In this document: positions 8,054 to 16,631 of the stretch, piece after piece
Numbering within the stretch: position 1 is the stretch's first letter
Layout: the number at the start of each line of letters is the position of its first letter
Assembly: GCF_016862935.1 (NCBI RefSeq)
Contig: NZ_BONX01000072.1
Span: 1 to 53,032, forward strand
DNA: 53,032 bases
Reading direction: 5' to 3'
From: Plantactinospora mayteni
GTDB taxonomy: Bacteria; Actinomycetota; Actinomycetes; Mycobacteriales; Micromonosporaceae
Program-made: the position numbers and the translations under genes
Notes under the pieces: generated by a model
Told to the model about the DNA's origin: nothing
Databases searched by the model: none
What the model saw: the letters and a program-made list of their open reading frames with translations, nothing else

Positions 8054-9394
8054 TCAGCTGATGCGGGTAATCTTCACTGCGTCGGCGATGACATATCCGG
8101 TGCCGGCGGTCCAGCGACTGACGCCCACCTTGTTGTCGTCACCGGCGGCCAACGTGAAGTTGCCGAGTGAAACCCACTTGCCGCCGTTAACGCGCTGGTT
8201 GACGTTTACGACTTGATTGCCGCTCGGCGTCACAATGACGTATGGGGTCGAGTCGTTGTAGCCGGCGTTGGCCGAATACCAGACCGCTACTTGATACGTT
8301 CCCGTCTCCGGGATGTTCACCTTGTACCAGGCGGAATCGCTGGCCAGGACCGGATCGGCGAAGCGATAGTCCGCGCCGTACCGCTGGCTCGAATACGAAG
8401 ACAACCCCCAGTTCGCGCTCGCGGTGAACCGGTCCGCGGTGGTGTTGTCGACGATGGTGCTCCACGCCGGAGGGACGGGTTTGATGTTGAGGGCGAACTG
8501 GTTCGCTGCGTCGGTCTTGTAGCTGTCGAGGAAGGGCGAGTAGGTCTTGATGTCCAAGCTGTTGGTGCTCGGATTGAACGTCATGACTCGCATGAAGCTG
8601 TTGGGGTCGCGTTGGGAAGCGTTCTGGTAGTCGGCCTGGATCTGGTGAACGGTGTTGCCGTTCACCCCCTGCTGGGTGATCACACCGGCGTTGACGTAGT
8701 GGCCGGAGAACGTGAGCCTGAAGTTGGCATGCTTGCTGACCAGCTTGGTCCACAGGTTGTTGCCATTGGTGTCCTTTGTAATGCCGTTCTGATAGGCGTG
8801 GGTGACCAAGATGGCGTTATGTTGGGGATGTGCCGACACCACCGAGTTCGCCCAGGCGATCTCTGCGTCGCTGGGCGCGTACTTCATCGCCACGACCAGC
8901 CAGTCCATTCCACCCGCGTTGAAGGTGTGGTAGGCGTTGTCGTTCTGGGTGGCGGGATATGTCGCACCGAACGACGGCAGCGCGGTGAAGGTGGATCGTG
9001 GATAGTGGGTGTTGTACCTTGTCGTCGCGCGGGTGGAAACCGAGTCCAAGTCGTGGTTGCCAGGGCCGATGATGTAGGGCACGTCATCGGTGGGCAGGCC
9101 CATCGCACTCTTGCTGTTGTTCCACTGGGCCAGCTGGTCGGAGTTGTCGATTACGTCACCGACGTGCAGCACGTACTTGATGTTCCTGGCGGTTTGCTGG
9201 TCGTCCACCCACTGCATCTGCGCCCTGTACACCTCGGGCCAGTACTCGGAGGCGTACTGGGTGTCCGGCAGCATCACGATGGTGAAGCTCTCCGCGGCTT
9301 CAGCCTGTGCCGCCGCCGCGGGGCCGCATAAGGCCGTCGCCAGGAGCATGGCGAACGTGGCACCGAGAACGCGGGTGGTCTTGGTGATCCTCAT
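8054..9394 (-). CDS. Secreted metallophosphoesterase with C-terminal golvesin-like domain
   Basis: This is a 446-residue exported protein. The ATG at 9394 has a strong ribosome binding site (AAGGAAGG) and begins a Sec-type signal peptide ending near AAAAQAEA. The catalytic domain shows the calcineurin-like motifs: MLPDTQ (metal Asp), HVGDVID, GPGNHDLD and, further on, VTHAYQNG and FSGHYVN. It therefore hydrolyses phosphomono- or diesters outside the cell; the substrate is unknown. The last 130 residues (SAWYKVNIPETGTYQVAVWY through GYVIADAVKITRI) match the golvesin C-terminal/xanthan-lyase-like beta domain, likely for carbohydrate or surface binding. A hairpin terminator follows. It is not obviously connected to the defence genes. 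Confidence 0.85.
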   Translation of the reverse strand: MRITKTTRVLGATFAMLLATALCGPAAAAQAEAAESFTIVMLPDTQYASEYWPEVYRAQMQWVDDQQTARNIKYVLHVGDVIDNSDQLAQWNNSKSAMGLPTDDVPYIIGPGNHDLDSVSTRATTRYNTHYPRSTFTALPSFGATYPATQNDNAYHTFNAGGMDWLVVAMKYAPSDAEIAWANSVVSAHPQHNAILVTHAYQNGITKDTNGNNLWTKLVSKHANFRLTFSGHYVNAGVITQQGVNGNTVHQIQADYQNASQRDPNSFMRVMTFNPSTNSLDIKTYSPFLDSYKTDAANQFALNIKPVPPAWSTIVDNTTADRFTASANWGLSSYSSQRYGADYRFADPVLASDSAWYKVNIPETGTYQVAVWYSANAGYNDSTPYVIVTPSGNQVVNVNQRVNGGKWVSLGNFTLAAGDDNKVGVSRWTAGTGYVIADAVKITRIS

Positions 9395-10000
9395 TCCTAC
9401 CTTCCTTTGTCGAATGGTGGAGCTGAACCGTGGCACGGCGAGGCTTATGGATCTGGGGCGGCGTGACCAGTCTTGCTCCTGGTGGTCGGAACCGTTGCGT
9501 CGTGTCGTCCCGGCAGATTTCCGTTGGCGTGCGACGCGGACGGTGCGGGTGGCGCAGCCGATGGTGTAGCCGCGGACCACGATCGCCGGGTTGGCGCCGT
9601 TAGTGGTGAACCGGTAGCGCACCTCCGACCCGGGGGGCCGGCGTAGTCACGCAGGCTCCGTCCCTGCAGCAGCGAGTGAAGTTATTTAACCAAACACAGG
9701 GCTCGATGGAAAGATAGCTCCATAGATTGCCATCTAAGGTATGTTTGCCGAGCAGCAAGGCGGCGTCCCCCGACGGACCACAGGATCGACCGGCCGGTGC
9801 GTCGTAGCAACGTGGCCAGGTGGCTGGCTTTTGGGATGACTTGCCTGTCATGTCAACGCAGCGTCGCCGTGAAGGACCGCCCGAAGCCCTGGGTGTCAGG
9901 GTTGGGTGAGACGAGCGGTTCAGAGCAAGTAGCCCTCCCGGGGCGAGGATGGATCTTCTCTCGATGACGATTTCCAGCGCGCAACTGTCCGTCGGGCACG
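9395..10000. other. Intergenic stretch without a recognised gene
   Basis: These 606 bases separate the phosphoesterase from IS debris. The part at 9666-9745 is clearly less GC-rich than its surroundings and contains short imperfect palindromes (such as TAGAT-TGCC-ATCTA), so it may hold the phosphoesterase promoter. Open frames here have no protein-like character. Confidence 0.5.
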
Positions 10001-10414
10001 ATGGGCACACGCGCTCTTGGCCGAGATCTCCGAGAGCGCAGACACCGACACCAAGCCGACCGGGCTCTGACCGATGCCTACACGGCGTTGCTGGCCGCGC
10101 AGACGTCGACCCGTACAGCGGCCCGGCTGACCGGGATCGCCCGCAGCACCGCCCACCGACGCTTCCGTACTCCGCAGGCATGCGCACCGACGTCTCGGCC
10201 GGCGCCGGCGAACCGGCTGTCCGACGCCGAACGCGCCCACGTGCTGGCCGTGCTCGACAGCGACCGGTTCGTTGACACCACCCCGACAGAGGCGTTCGCG
10301 ACGCTGCTCGACGAAGGCGTCTACCTGGCCTCGATCTCCACCCTCAGTCGTCGCGTTCCCCATGCTCGTCCGCGGGCTCCACCCGCTGCCCGGCGACACC
10401 GCGCGGGAGGCGGG
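10001..10414 (+). pseudogene. IS3-like transposase 5' fragment
   Basis: The + frame reads as the N-terminus of an integrase-type transposase: LTDAYTALLAAQTSTRTAAR, an HTH (LTGIARSTAHRRF), then LDSDRFVDTTPTEAFATLLD and GVYLASISTLSRRV. The catalytic DDE core that should follow is missing. At about 10360 the homology stops and the frame runs in phase into the JetD-like gene. The break between IS and jetD-like DNA suggests an IS-mediated deletion. Confidence 0.7.
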
Positions 10415-11737
10415 GTGACAGCACTCGACGGGACCTGTCCATGGTGCGGGGCGAACTGCGACGGGATCGACTTCCGGACGGTGCGCGGTCCACACATCGA
10501 CTGGATCTGGCAGCAGCTCGCGGACATCGGCGACCGACGCGGCTACCGAGATCTCGCGAGCGGCACCGCGACCGTCACCGCCCCCAGCAGCCGGGCGGAA
10601 CGCGCCGCCGCCCTCGGGCTGCTCGGCGGTCGAAGCCCTCGCAGCGGTCAGAAGATCAGAGTCAACCTCGCCGACCTCACCGCACGGCTGACGGCACACC
10701 ACCCCCGGCTCACACCGGGTATGGTCGCAGCCCACGTCATCGAACAAAGCCTTGGCGAGCGTGTTCGCGACAAGGCCAGACGCCACGACGCGCTTGCTCA
10801 GCTACGACAACAGGCGGTCGAGGCGTTCGACCGGATACCCGGCCCGGCACCGGTCCACCCCGACATGGCGATTGTGTGGCCGGCCCTGCAGCGCACGGGG
10901 TGGATCAGCCGGCTGATCGGCATGGACGACGGCCGGCTCCTCATCGACCAGGCCGCAGCCGTCATCGCAGCGCTTCCGGCCGGCGGTGAACGGGTCGACC
11001 GGCGTCGGCTCGCTGATGGGGTCACCCGCTTCCCGCACGCGCTCGACACCGGGCCATTGCCCGGGCTGGTGTTGGCCATTCTCACCGCAGCCGGCGCGGT
11101 GCAAGCCGGTCTGCCGCCCCGCGCAGCCTGGGCAGCCGTCGGTGTCGACTGCGACGACCTGACCGGTGGGCTCCTCGCGCTCGGGATCTACCCGGCCGGC
11201 TGGTCGATCCCTGCGGATGCCGTTGTCACCCTGCCACCCCGCGAACTTGCCCGCTGCGCCTGGCCGGCACCGTCCGGACCCGGAGGGTGCGTGTTCGTCA
11301 CGGAGAACCCGTCCGTCGTCACCGCAGCCGCCGACCGCGTTGCGGCGGCGGCCGAGACGGCAGATGCTGTCCGGTTGCTGTGCACCGTCGGGACACCGTC
11401 CGCGCTCGAAATCGCCGCTATCGGCAGGCTCGCGGACGCCGGTTGGCTGATCGCCGCGCGCGCGGACTTCGACCAGGCAGGCCTCCAGCATGTCGCCGCC
11501 CTCCTGAAGGGTGTACCGGCCGCTCGGCCGTGGCGCATGGGAGCCGCCGACTACGAGGCGAGTCTCGCCACCACGCCCGTCGATGACCGGACCCGGCTAC
11601 GACCCGGTGCGTTGCCGGCCACATCGTGGGACCCCGCACTTCGGCACGCCATGGAGTACTGCGGGCTGGCTGCCTACGAGGAGAGCCTCATCGAGACCCT
11701 CCTCGTGGACCTTACGAACGGAAGCACGCCGGAGTAG
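10415..11737 (+). CDS. jetD: Orphan Wadjet JetD-like protein (TIGR02679/DUF2399)
   Basis: This is a 440-residue protein starting at GTG 10415 behind GGGAGG. The N-terminal half (including RAERAAALGLLGGR and IRVNLADLTARLTAHHP) matches TIGR02679-type N-domains. The C-terminal half is DUF2399, a TOPRIM-like nuclease fold, with the acidic motif VFVTENPSVV (about residues 292-301) and LLCTVGTPSALEI. In Wadjet, JetD is the nuclease that cleaves circular plasmid DNA extruded by the JetABC SMC complex. No jetA, jetB or jetC gene is present here; upstream is an IS fragment. An extra N-terminal CPWCG motif may bind zinc. Either this is the survivor of a deleted Wadjet operon or it works alone. Family confidence is good, activity uncertain. 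Confidence 0.75.
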   Translation: MTALDGTCPWCGANCDGIDFRTVRGPHIDWIWQQLADIGDRRGYRDLASGTATVTAPSSRAERAAALGLLGGRSPRSGQKIRVNLADLTARLTAHHPRLTPGMVAAHVIEQSLGERVRDKARRHDALAQLRQQAVEAFDRIPGPAPVHPDMAIVWPALQRTGWISRLIGMDDGRLLIDQAAAVIAALPAGGERVDRRRLADGVTRFPHALDTGPLPGLVLAILTAAGAVQAGLPPRAAWAAVGVDCDDLTGGLLALGIYPAGWSIPADAVVTLPPRELARCAWPAPSGPGGCVFVTENPSVVTAAADRVAAAAETADAVRLLCTVGTPSALEIAAIGRLADAGWLIAARADFDQAGLQHVAALLKGVPAARPWRMGAADYEASLATTPVDDRTRLRPGALPATSWDPALRHAMEYCGLAAYEESLIETLLVDLTNGSTPE

Positions 11738-12017
11738 CCGTGATGTAGCCAGATTTCGATGTGTTCAAAGTCGGGTAGGGCGGTGGGGGTCTCGTAGACG
11801 CCGAGGCCGCCGAGTTGCCGAAGCCCGTCGTTGATCGCGGTGGCGCAGCGGTGGATGGTGCCCCGGTTTCGCGCCGAGTCAGTCAACCCCATTTATGGTC
11901 AACTCTACGTCACCGGTTGACAACTTGATGTGCCTCCCGGTTCGGCTGGTCCGGCCACGTCATCGCTACCTTCCTGGTTCGTTGGACAGGCTGAGGTATT
12001 GCAGCGAGGTGATCTCC

Positions 12018-13493
12018 ATGGGCAGTGCGGCAGGCGTCAATCAGCCCGATCTCCTGGCCGGGTGGCTGCACTCCTCACAAGCCGAGCCCAGAGTTCGAGG
12101 GCACCGACCACCACCTGCTGTCGGTCTCCTGCGATTCGCGTTCTATGGACGGATCTCCACCGCCGAGTATCAGGACGCTGTCTCGTCGCGGGCCTGGCAA
12201 CTCGACTTGGCGAACCGGACCGTGGCCGAGCAGGGTGAGATCGTCAGCGAGTACTTCGACATCGGCTGCTCGCGTCGTCTGCCGTGGCATGCCCGCCCGC
12301 AAGCCGCCGCACTGCTGGCCGCCGCCACCCAGCAGTGCCGGGTGTTCGACGCGGTGATCGTCGGCGAGTACGAGCGAGCTTTCCACGGTGACCAGTTCAT
12401 CCCCGTCGCCGCAGTATTGGCCGTTCACGGGGTTCGCCTGTGGCTTCCCGAGACCTGCGGGCCCGTCGACCTGAACGATCCCACCCATCAGGCCCTGGTC
12501 ATGCTGCTTGGGCACCAGTCGAAACGGGAAGTCCTCCGTGCCCGGTTCCGCACCACGATGGCCATGCGCGCGCAGGTCCGCGATCAGGGCCGGCACCTGG
12601 GCGGGCGACCACCCTACGGCTACCGCCTCGTCGACGCCGGACCCCACCCGAACACCGCCGACGCCCGCTGGGGACGCCGACTGCATCGACTCGCCCCCGA
12701 CCCGGTCACCGCACGACACGTGCAGTGGATCTTCGCGCAGCGGATTGCCGGAACCAGTGCCGGCGGCATCGCCCGTACCCTGAACCACCTGGGCGTGCCG
12801 TCACCATCGGAGTACGACCGCAGCCGCAACTGGCACCGGACAGCGGAAGGGTGGACGGTGCGGACGGTCGCGGAGATCCTCGCCAACCCCCGCTACACGG
12901 GGCGGCAGGTGTGGAACCGGCAGTACACCGACCATCAGGAAACCGAGCCGGGGGACCGGCGCACCAGTCGAGGATCGGTACGGCGGTGGAATCCACGGGA
13001 CCAGTGGGTGCTGTCCGCCCGGTCGGTGCACCGGCCGCTGGTGAGCGAGGCGGATTTCGTCAAGGCCCAAACGGTGAACGCAATCGCCACGCCGGAGGAC
13101 GGCCAGCCGCGCCGGTACCTGCTCACCGGACTGGTCATCTGCCGTACCTGCGGCCGACGAGCCGACGCGCACTGGTGCACGGACGGCCCGGATATCGGTG
13201 CCGACATGGCCACACCAGCGCCAGCCCGCCGCTACCCGGCCGACCGAAACCGCTGTACCTACGCGAAGACCTGCTCCTCGCCCGCGTCGCACGGCAACTC
13301 GACCAGCGAACGACGGAAGTCCGCGACGACGCGCGAGCTACCGCCGCGTACCTGCGGGCGAACCAGATCACCATCACCTGCGACGCCGACACAATCACCC
13401 TCGACCGGCAGCCGTCGACGGCACGAATTCCAGGCCAGAAGCAACGACCCCCACCCGAACCGCTCGAACATGAACGGCTTTGGTGGGGGTTAA
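12018..13493 (+). pseudogene. Large serine recombinase with a one-base deletion
   Basis: The ATG at 12018 follows GAGGTG and starts a protein paralogous to the intact recombinase at 27958. It has the resolvase catalytic domain (FAFYGRISTAE, Ser about 47), the recombinase domain (GGRPPYGYRLV, VAEILANPRYTGRQVWNR) and the first half of the zinc ribbon (LTGLVICRTCGRRADAHW). Between that Trp and YRCRHGH the intact paralogue has 18 bases but this gene has 17, near 13175-13190. The expected continuation (YRCRHGHTSAS ... LYLREDLLLARVARQL) is therefore in another frame, and the open frame ends in random Arg/Ser/Pro sequence. Unless this is a sequencing error, the DNA-binding C-terminus is lost. The neighbours are the orphan jetD-like gene upstream and a conserved element directly behind its end. 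Confidence 0.8.
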
Positions 13494-13583
13494 CGTGTCC
13501 GAGACACAAACCGATACCCAACATGGGTCACGGCTTTCCGGTGTCATCCCGCTTGGCTAAATGTCAGGCTATCAGGACAAATG
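13482..13583 (+). repeat. Copy B of the conserved element, directly behind a serine recombinase
   Basis: It starts with GTGGGGGTTAACGTGTCCGA, identical to the sequence at the end of the second recombinase (29426 onward). From 13496 it continues with about 90 bases related to 1689-1780. A compact palindrome, GTGTC-CGA-GACAC, lies at its left side. Large serine recombinases often have their attachment site next to their gene, so an att half-site is one reading. Confidence 0.6.
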
Positions 13584-13965
13584 CGGTGAGGCCCGTCGTT
13601 GGTTGTGGGGCGACGTCGGGTCGTCGACAGACGACCCGACGGCACTGAGCATAGTCGGCCGTGGTTCGAGCGGCGAGCCATCACCGCGTCCTGATCCTGG
13701 CCATCGACTTCGGCTACCGCTATGGATCCCATGGTCCGGGGGCGGCGGTTGGCTGCCTGCCGGGCGTTCGGCGACTCGCTGGTTGATGTCCGTCGGGCAG
13801 TCGGCTGCAGCGAGGATTTCCGCGAGGCCCTGACCTTCTGGCCGGCGGTGTACACGCCCGGCATGCCCTTCGTGACGTCGGCGGCATCCGCACTCGCTAC
13901 GGACCCTCGCCAAGGGTTACCTCCTCACCGATCTGGGAACTCGGCGGTTGCAGTTCGGAGTATGG
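13584..13965. other. Gene-free stretch
   Basis: Nothing convincing is seen between the conserved element and the 3' end of the minus-strand nuclease gene. Open frames on both strands are Arg/Gly/Pro-rich shadows. Confidence 0.5.
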
Positions 13966-15237
13966 TCACTCCACCGAGGCCGAGAGCATGCACCCGTCGG
14001 GTGATGTCAGCACCATCAGTTCTCGACCATCGGCGGTCTGGGCAGGGACGAGCCGATACCCGTGTCCGTTACGCCCACGGCGGTAGTACTCACGGCGCGC
14101 GGTCAGATCGCGCTCGGGGAACTTCTCGGGCGATACCAGCAGTTCGTCGGCGACGCCCGTCCGCAGTCGGAGAGTTTGCTGGCCCAGCGCGATCCGGGTG
14201 CTTTCGCACCTGAACGTCGCGCCCTGTGCGTACACCGGTTCGAGCGACCTCGTTCTCGCCCTGACCGACTGCGAATCGGCACGGAGGGTGTGTCTCGTTA
14301 CCGGTTGCCCGGCGAAGTTGTGGAGCCGTACTTGGTCCTCGATTAGGGCTTCCCGGGCGGCGTCGCCAGCATCGACCGCAGCGGAGTAGGCCGCGTCGTC
14401 CTCGTCGAACTGGCGGTGCCTTCGCGCGGACACCGAGCTCTCCCTCTCTCGGATGACAGCCACGACATCCTGCTGTGTGCTGACGGTCGGGGCGCCTACC
14501 TCCACCGCGTAGGCGCAGATGCGGCGCCCCTTGAAGCCCGCGCCGACTACGATCCTGCGCATCGGCACCCCGGGGATCTGACTCGGGACGAGCACCTGCT
14601 CCACCCCGCGGGCCAGTTGCCCGATCGTTTTGCGGGGACCGGACGTCGTACCTTTCGCCTCGACCACAACGACCTGTGATAGCCGGTTGTCTTCATGGCA
14701 GTACCAGAAGTAGTCGGGCTTGTGCGACCTCAGCCCACTCATCGAAATCCCCAAAACTGGATCATACGAGACAGCATCGGCGTCGACGACCGACGCCGGC
14801 TTGTCGAGGATCAGCTGTTCGACCACGTCGGTTGCGATAGCGATGCCGAACTGCTCGGAGAGGATGGTTCGCTGGTGGAACCGCACCTGGTCGGTCAACG
14901 CGGACAAGCAGAGGTCCGGCCGATGGTCGGAGAACGCCCAGAGGTATCGCGTGATTGCCCAGCGGCTCGCGGTCCGTAGAGCAGTCAGCCCAGCCATGCC
15001 CGCAGCCCCGGCGGTACCGAGACCGGGCAGGGCGCTGGTGGTCTTGCCGAGGGCGAGCAGGATCTCAAGAGGCCGGACATCCTTGCGCAACGTCAAGGAC
15101 ATCAGCTCGGGCACCGGTCGGACGTCGACCTCGGCTCGCAAGGAACTGTTCGACAGCTCCTTGCGGACCGAGTCCACAAGGTCCCACGTCGACAAGATTT
15201 CGTACGCACCCGGCTCGGCCAGCGTTTCTGGCAGCAA
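13966..15237 (-). CDS. Putative PD-(D/E)XK nuclease-like protein
   Basis: This 423-residue protein starts at a TTG (15237) with an AAGGGGG Shine-Dalgarno sequence upstream. A helical Ala/Gly-rich N-terminal third is followed by a core with SHKPDYFWYC (Pro-Asp at about 174-175) and QVVVVEAKGTT (Glu 193, Lys 195). The spacing and strand pattern fit a PD-(D/E)XK restriction-type nuclease; the following TIGQLARGVEQVLV helix also fits. The C-terminal 200 residues are unassigned. It lies directly downstream of the phosphorothioate-dependent SBD-HNH endonuclease gene (67-base gap, same strand), suggesting joint expression and a role in restriction. No methyltransferase is adjacent. I do not recognise the exact family. 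Confidence 0.65.
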   Translation of the reverse strand: MLPETLAEPGAYEILSTWDLVDSVRKELSNSSLRAEVDVRPVPELMSLTLRKDVRPLEILLALGKTTSALPGLGTAGAAGMAGLTALRTASRWAITRYLWAFSDHRPDLCLSALTDQVRFHQRTILSEQFGIAIATDVVEQLILDKPASVVDADAVSYDPVLGISMSGLRSHKPDYFWYCHEDNRLSQVVVVEAKGTTSGPRKTIGQLARGVEQVLVPSQIPGVPMRRIVVGAGFKGRRICAYAVEVGAPTVSTQQDVVAVIRERESSVSARRHRQFDEDDAAYSAAVDAGDAAREALIEDQVRLHNFAGQPVTRHTLRADSQSVRARTRSLEPVYAQGATFRCESTRIALGQQTLRLRTGVADELLVSPEKFPERDLTARREYYRRGRNGHGYRLVPAQTADGRELMVLTSPDGCMLSASVE

Positions 15238-15304
15238 CTGCGCGATCCCCCTTCAGTGGTGATGACCTACTCCGATACCGTGAGGAGAAGCGGCGGTATC
15301 GGGG

Positions 15305-16237
15305 CTATCCGGTCAGTGGTAGTCCTTTGAACACCCAGCGGCGGTGCCATTCCAGATGCTCGTTCGCCGGCATGGCAGTTCCGGGCCTCGGCTTGAGGGA
15401 CCTGCCGTGTAGGTCGTGAATCGCACGGCCGGCGTCGGTGCGGGAACTGTAGATCGCGGAGACGTGGATGCATAGGTTCAGGTCGACGCCGAGGGCTCCA
15501 TGATCAAAGAGCTTGTGGTGCAGCGCGCAGAGCGCCAGCCCGTTGTCCGGATCGTCAGGACCCTCCAGAGCGAACCAGCGCACGTGGGCAGCGTCGATGC
15601 CCACGGTGGCACCGTGTAGCTGCCCGTCGAACCCGCAGAAAGCGCACTGCCGGTCCCATGCCTGGATGATCAGCTCCCGCCAACTCGGGTCACGTCGCCG
15701 CTTGGATGCACCCATTGGGTCGGGCACGGTGTCAGCGGCGTGGAGCACCGTGGCCGGCTCAAGGCCGACCGCGCTGAGTAGGTCCGGGGCGATCGTGTCC
15801 GGGAAATAGCTTTCGACCAGCGCACGAGCAACCGAGGCAACCAATCCAGGGTCACCGGCCAGCGCCTCCTCCACGCCAGGAGCAAACCGTCCGGTGATTG
15901 ACCCAGCAGCCAGCGTGCCAACGGTGTCCATCGGGACATCACGGTCAAGAACCCAGATGCCGTCCGACCGGAGCCGGGTGAACGGGTATGCCACACTCTG
16001 GGCCCGACTCGTCTTCGACGCCGGACCGAACTCCGCGATCAAACCTCCCAGCTGGGTCTGTGCATCTCGCCATGGCAACGCACTGGAGCCGGTGGTCGCC
16101 AACCGCCCCAACGCCAGCAAGACCAGCAGCGGCTTGTGGGGAGCCCGACGTCCATCACGTTGGTGGAGCCGAAGCGTGGCAATCCGAGCCAGCAGTCCGA
16201 CGCGACTCTCCGCCACCAGCCCATCGTTGTTCGTCAT
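15305..16237 (-). CDS. Phosphorothioated-DNA-dependent restriction endonuclease (SBD-HNH)
   Basis: This 310-residue protein has the architecture of the ScoMcrA-like type IV enzymes. The N-terminal sulfur-binding domain contains RRAPHKPLLVLLALGRL (about residues 30-46). The C-terminal HNH domain contains QCAFCGFDG, GIDAAHVRWFALEGPD, NGLALCALHHKLFDHGAL and the final LEWHRRWVF. HNH catalytic His and zinc Cys residues are all present. Such enzymes bind Dnd-type phosphorothioate DNA and cut nearby, blocking incoming PT-modified DNA. No dnd modification genes are present in this window, as expected for a host that excludes PT-DNA. The start is taken at the ATG at 16237, close to the SBD; upstream in-frame ATGs lack better support. 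It probably forms a unit with the downstream PD-(D/E)XK-type gene. Confidence 0.85.
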   Translation of the reverse strand: MTNNDGLVAESRVGLLARIATLRLHQRDGRRAPHKPLLVLLALGRLATTGSSALPWRDAQTQLGGLIAEFGPASKTSRAQSVAYPFTRLRSDGIWVLDRDVPMDTVGTLAAGSITGRFAPGVEEALAGDPGLVASVARALVESYFPDTIAPDLLSAVGLEPATVLHAADTVPDPMGASKRRRDPSWRELIIQAWDRQCAFCGFDGQLHGATVGIDAAHVRWFALEGPDDPDNGLALCALHHKLFDHGALGVDLNLCIHVSAIYSSRTDAGRAIHDLHGRSLKPRPGTAMPANEHLEWHRRWVFKGLPLTG

Positions 16238-16631
16238 CGCCGCCGATTCTCGCATCCGGGTATGTCGAGGCAAGCTCGCGCCGGGTCCACTCGCGATCCG
16301 CGCCGTATAGGCATCGACCTTGGCCGAGGTGGCGTGCCGACGGCGGCTCATCGCCGCCAGCGAGGCGCCCGGCGCGCTCATCGTTGACGTCCTCGACGAG
16401 ACCGCCAGTTCGCCCTGGCTCGACCTGCGGGTTTGCCTTACCAGCAGTTAATCGGTGCGTCGGCCGACCACCGGAAGTCCGGCGCTAGCGCGGACGCCGC
16501 CGGACCGGCGATACACCGCCTGCATCTGCGCCGGTAACGCATGCGGCAACAACCTGTTCAAGAGCAGCACCTTCAGGCGCTGCGCAACGTACCCTCTACG
16601 TCGAGCACCAGCGAACAAATGAGAGCAGACA
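16238..16631. other. Intergenic region
   Basis: These 394 bases lie between the end of the STAND ATPase gene and the start of the SBD-HNH gene, both on the minus strand. No gene, IS remnant or clear hairpin was recognised. It must contain the promoter of the restriction genes if they are transcribed separately. Confidence 0.45.

Noticed and set aside
7038-8216. Long + strand open frame opposite the NicO gene
   Set aside because: It is antisense to a clear membrane protein, Ala/Ser/Arg-rich and without motif; a high-GC shadow.
8213-9331. 372-codon + strand frame opposite the metallophosphoesterase
   Set aside because: The minus strand has all phosphoesterase motifs, a signal peptide and a Shine-Dalgarno sequence; the + frame is a Val/Gly/Arg-rich shadow.
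5676-10414. The two transposase fragments as halves of one split IS
   Set aside because: Both are on the + strand, but the C-terminal fragment lies left of the N-terminal one, so a simple insertion cannot explain them. They may come from different elements.
11674-11892. 72-codon minus-strand frame between the jetD-like gene and the recombinase
   Set aside because: The central part looks somewhat protein-like, but it overlaps the end of the jetD-like gene, has no ribosome binding site and matches no family I know.
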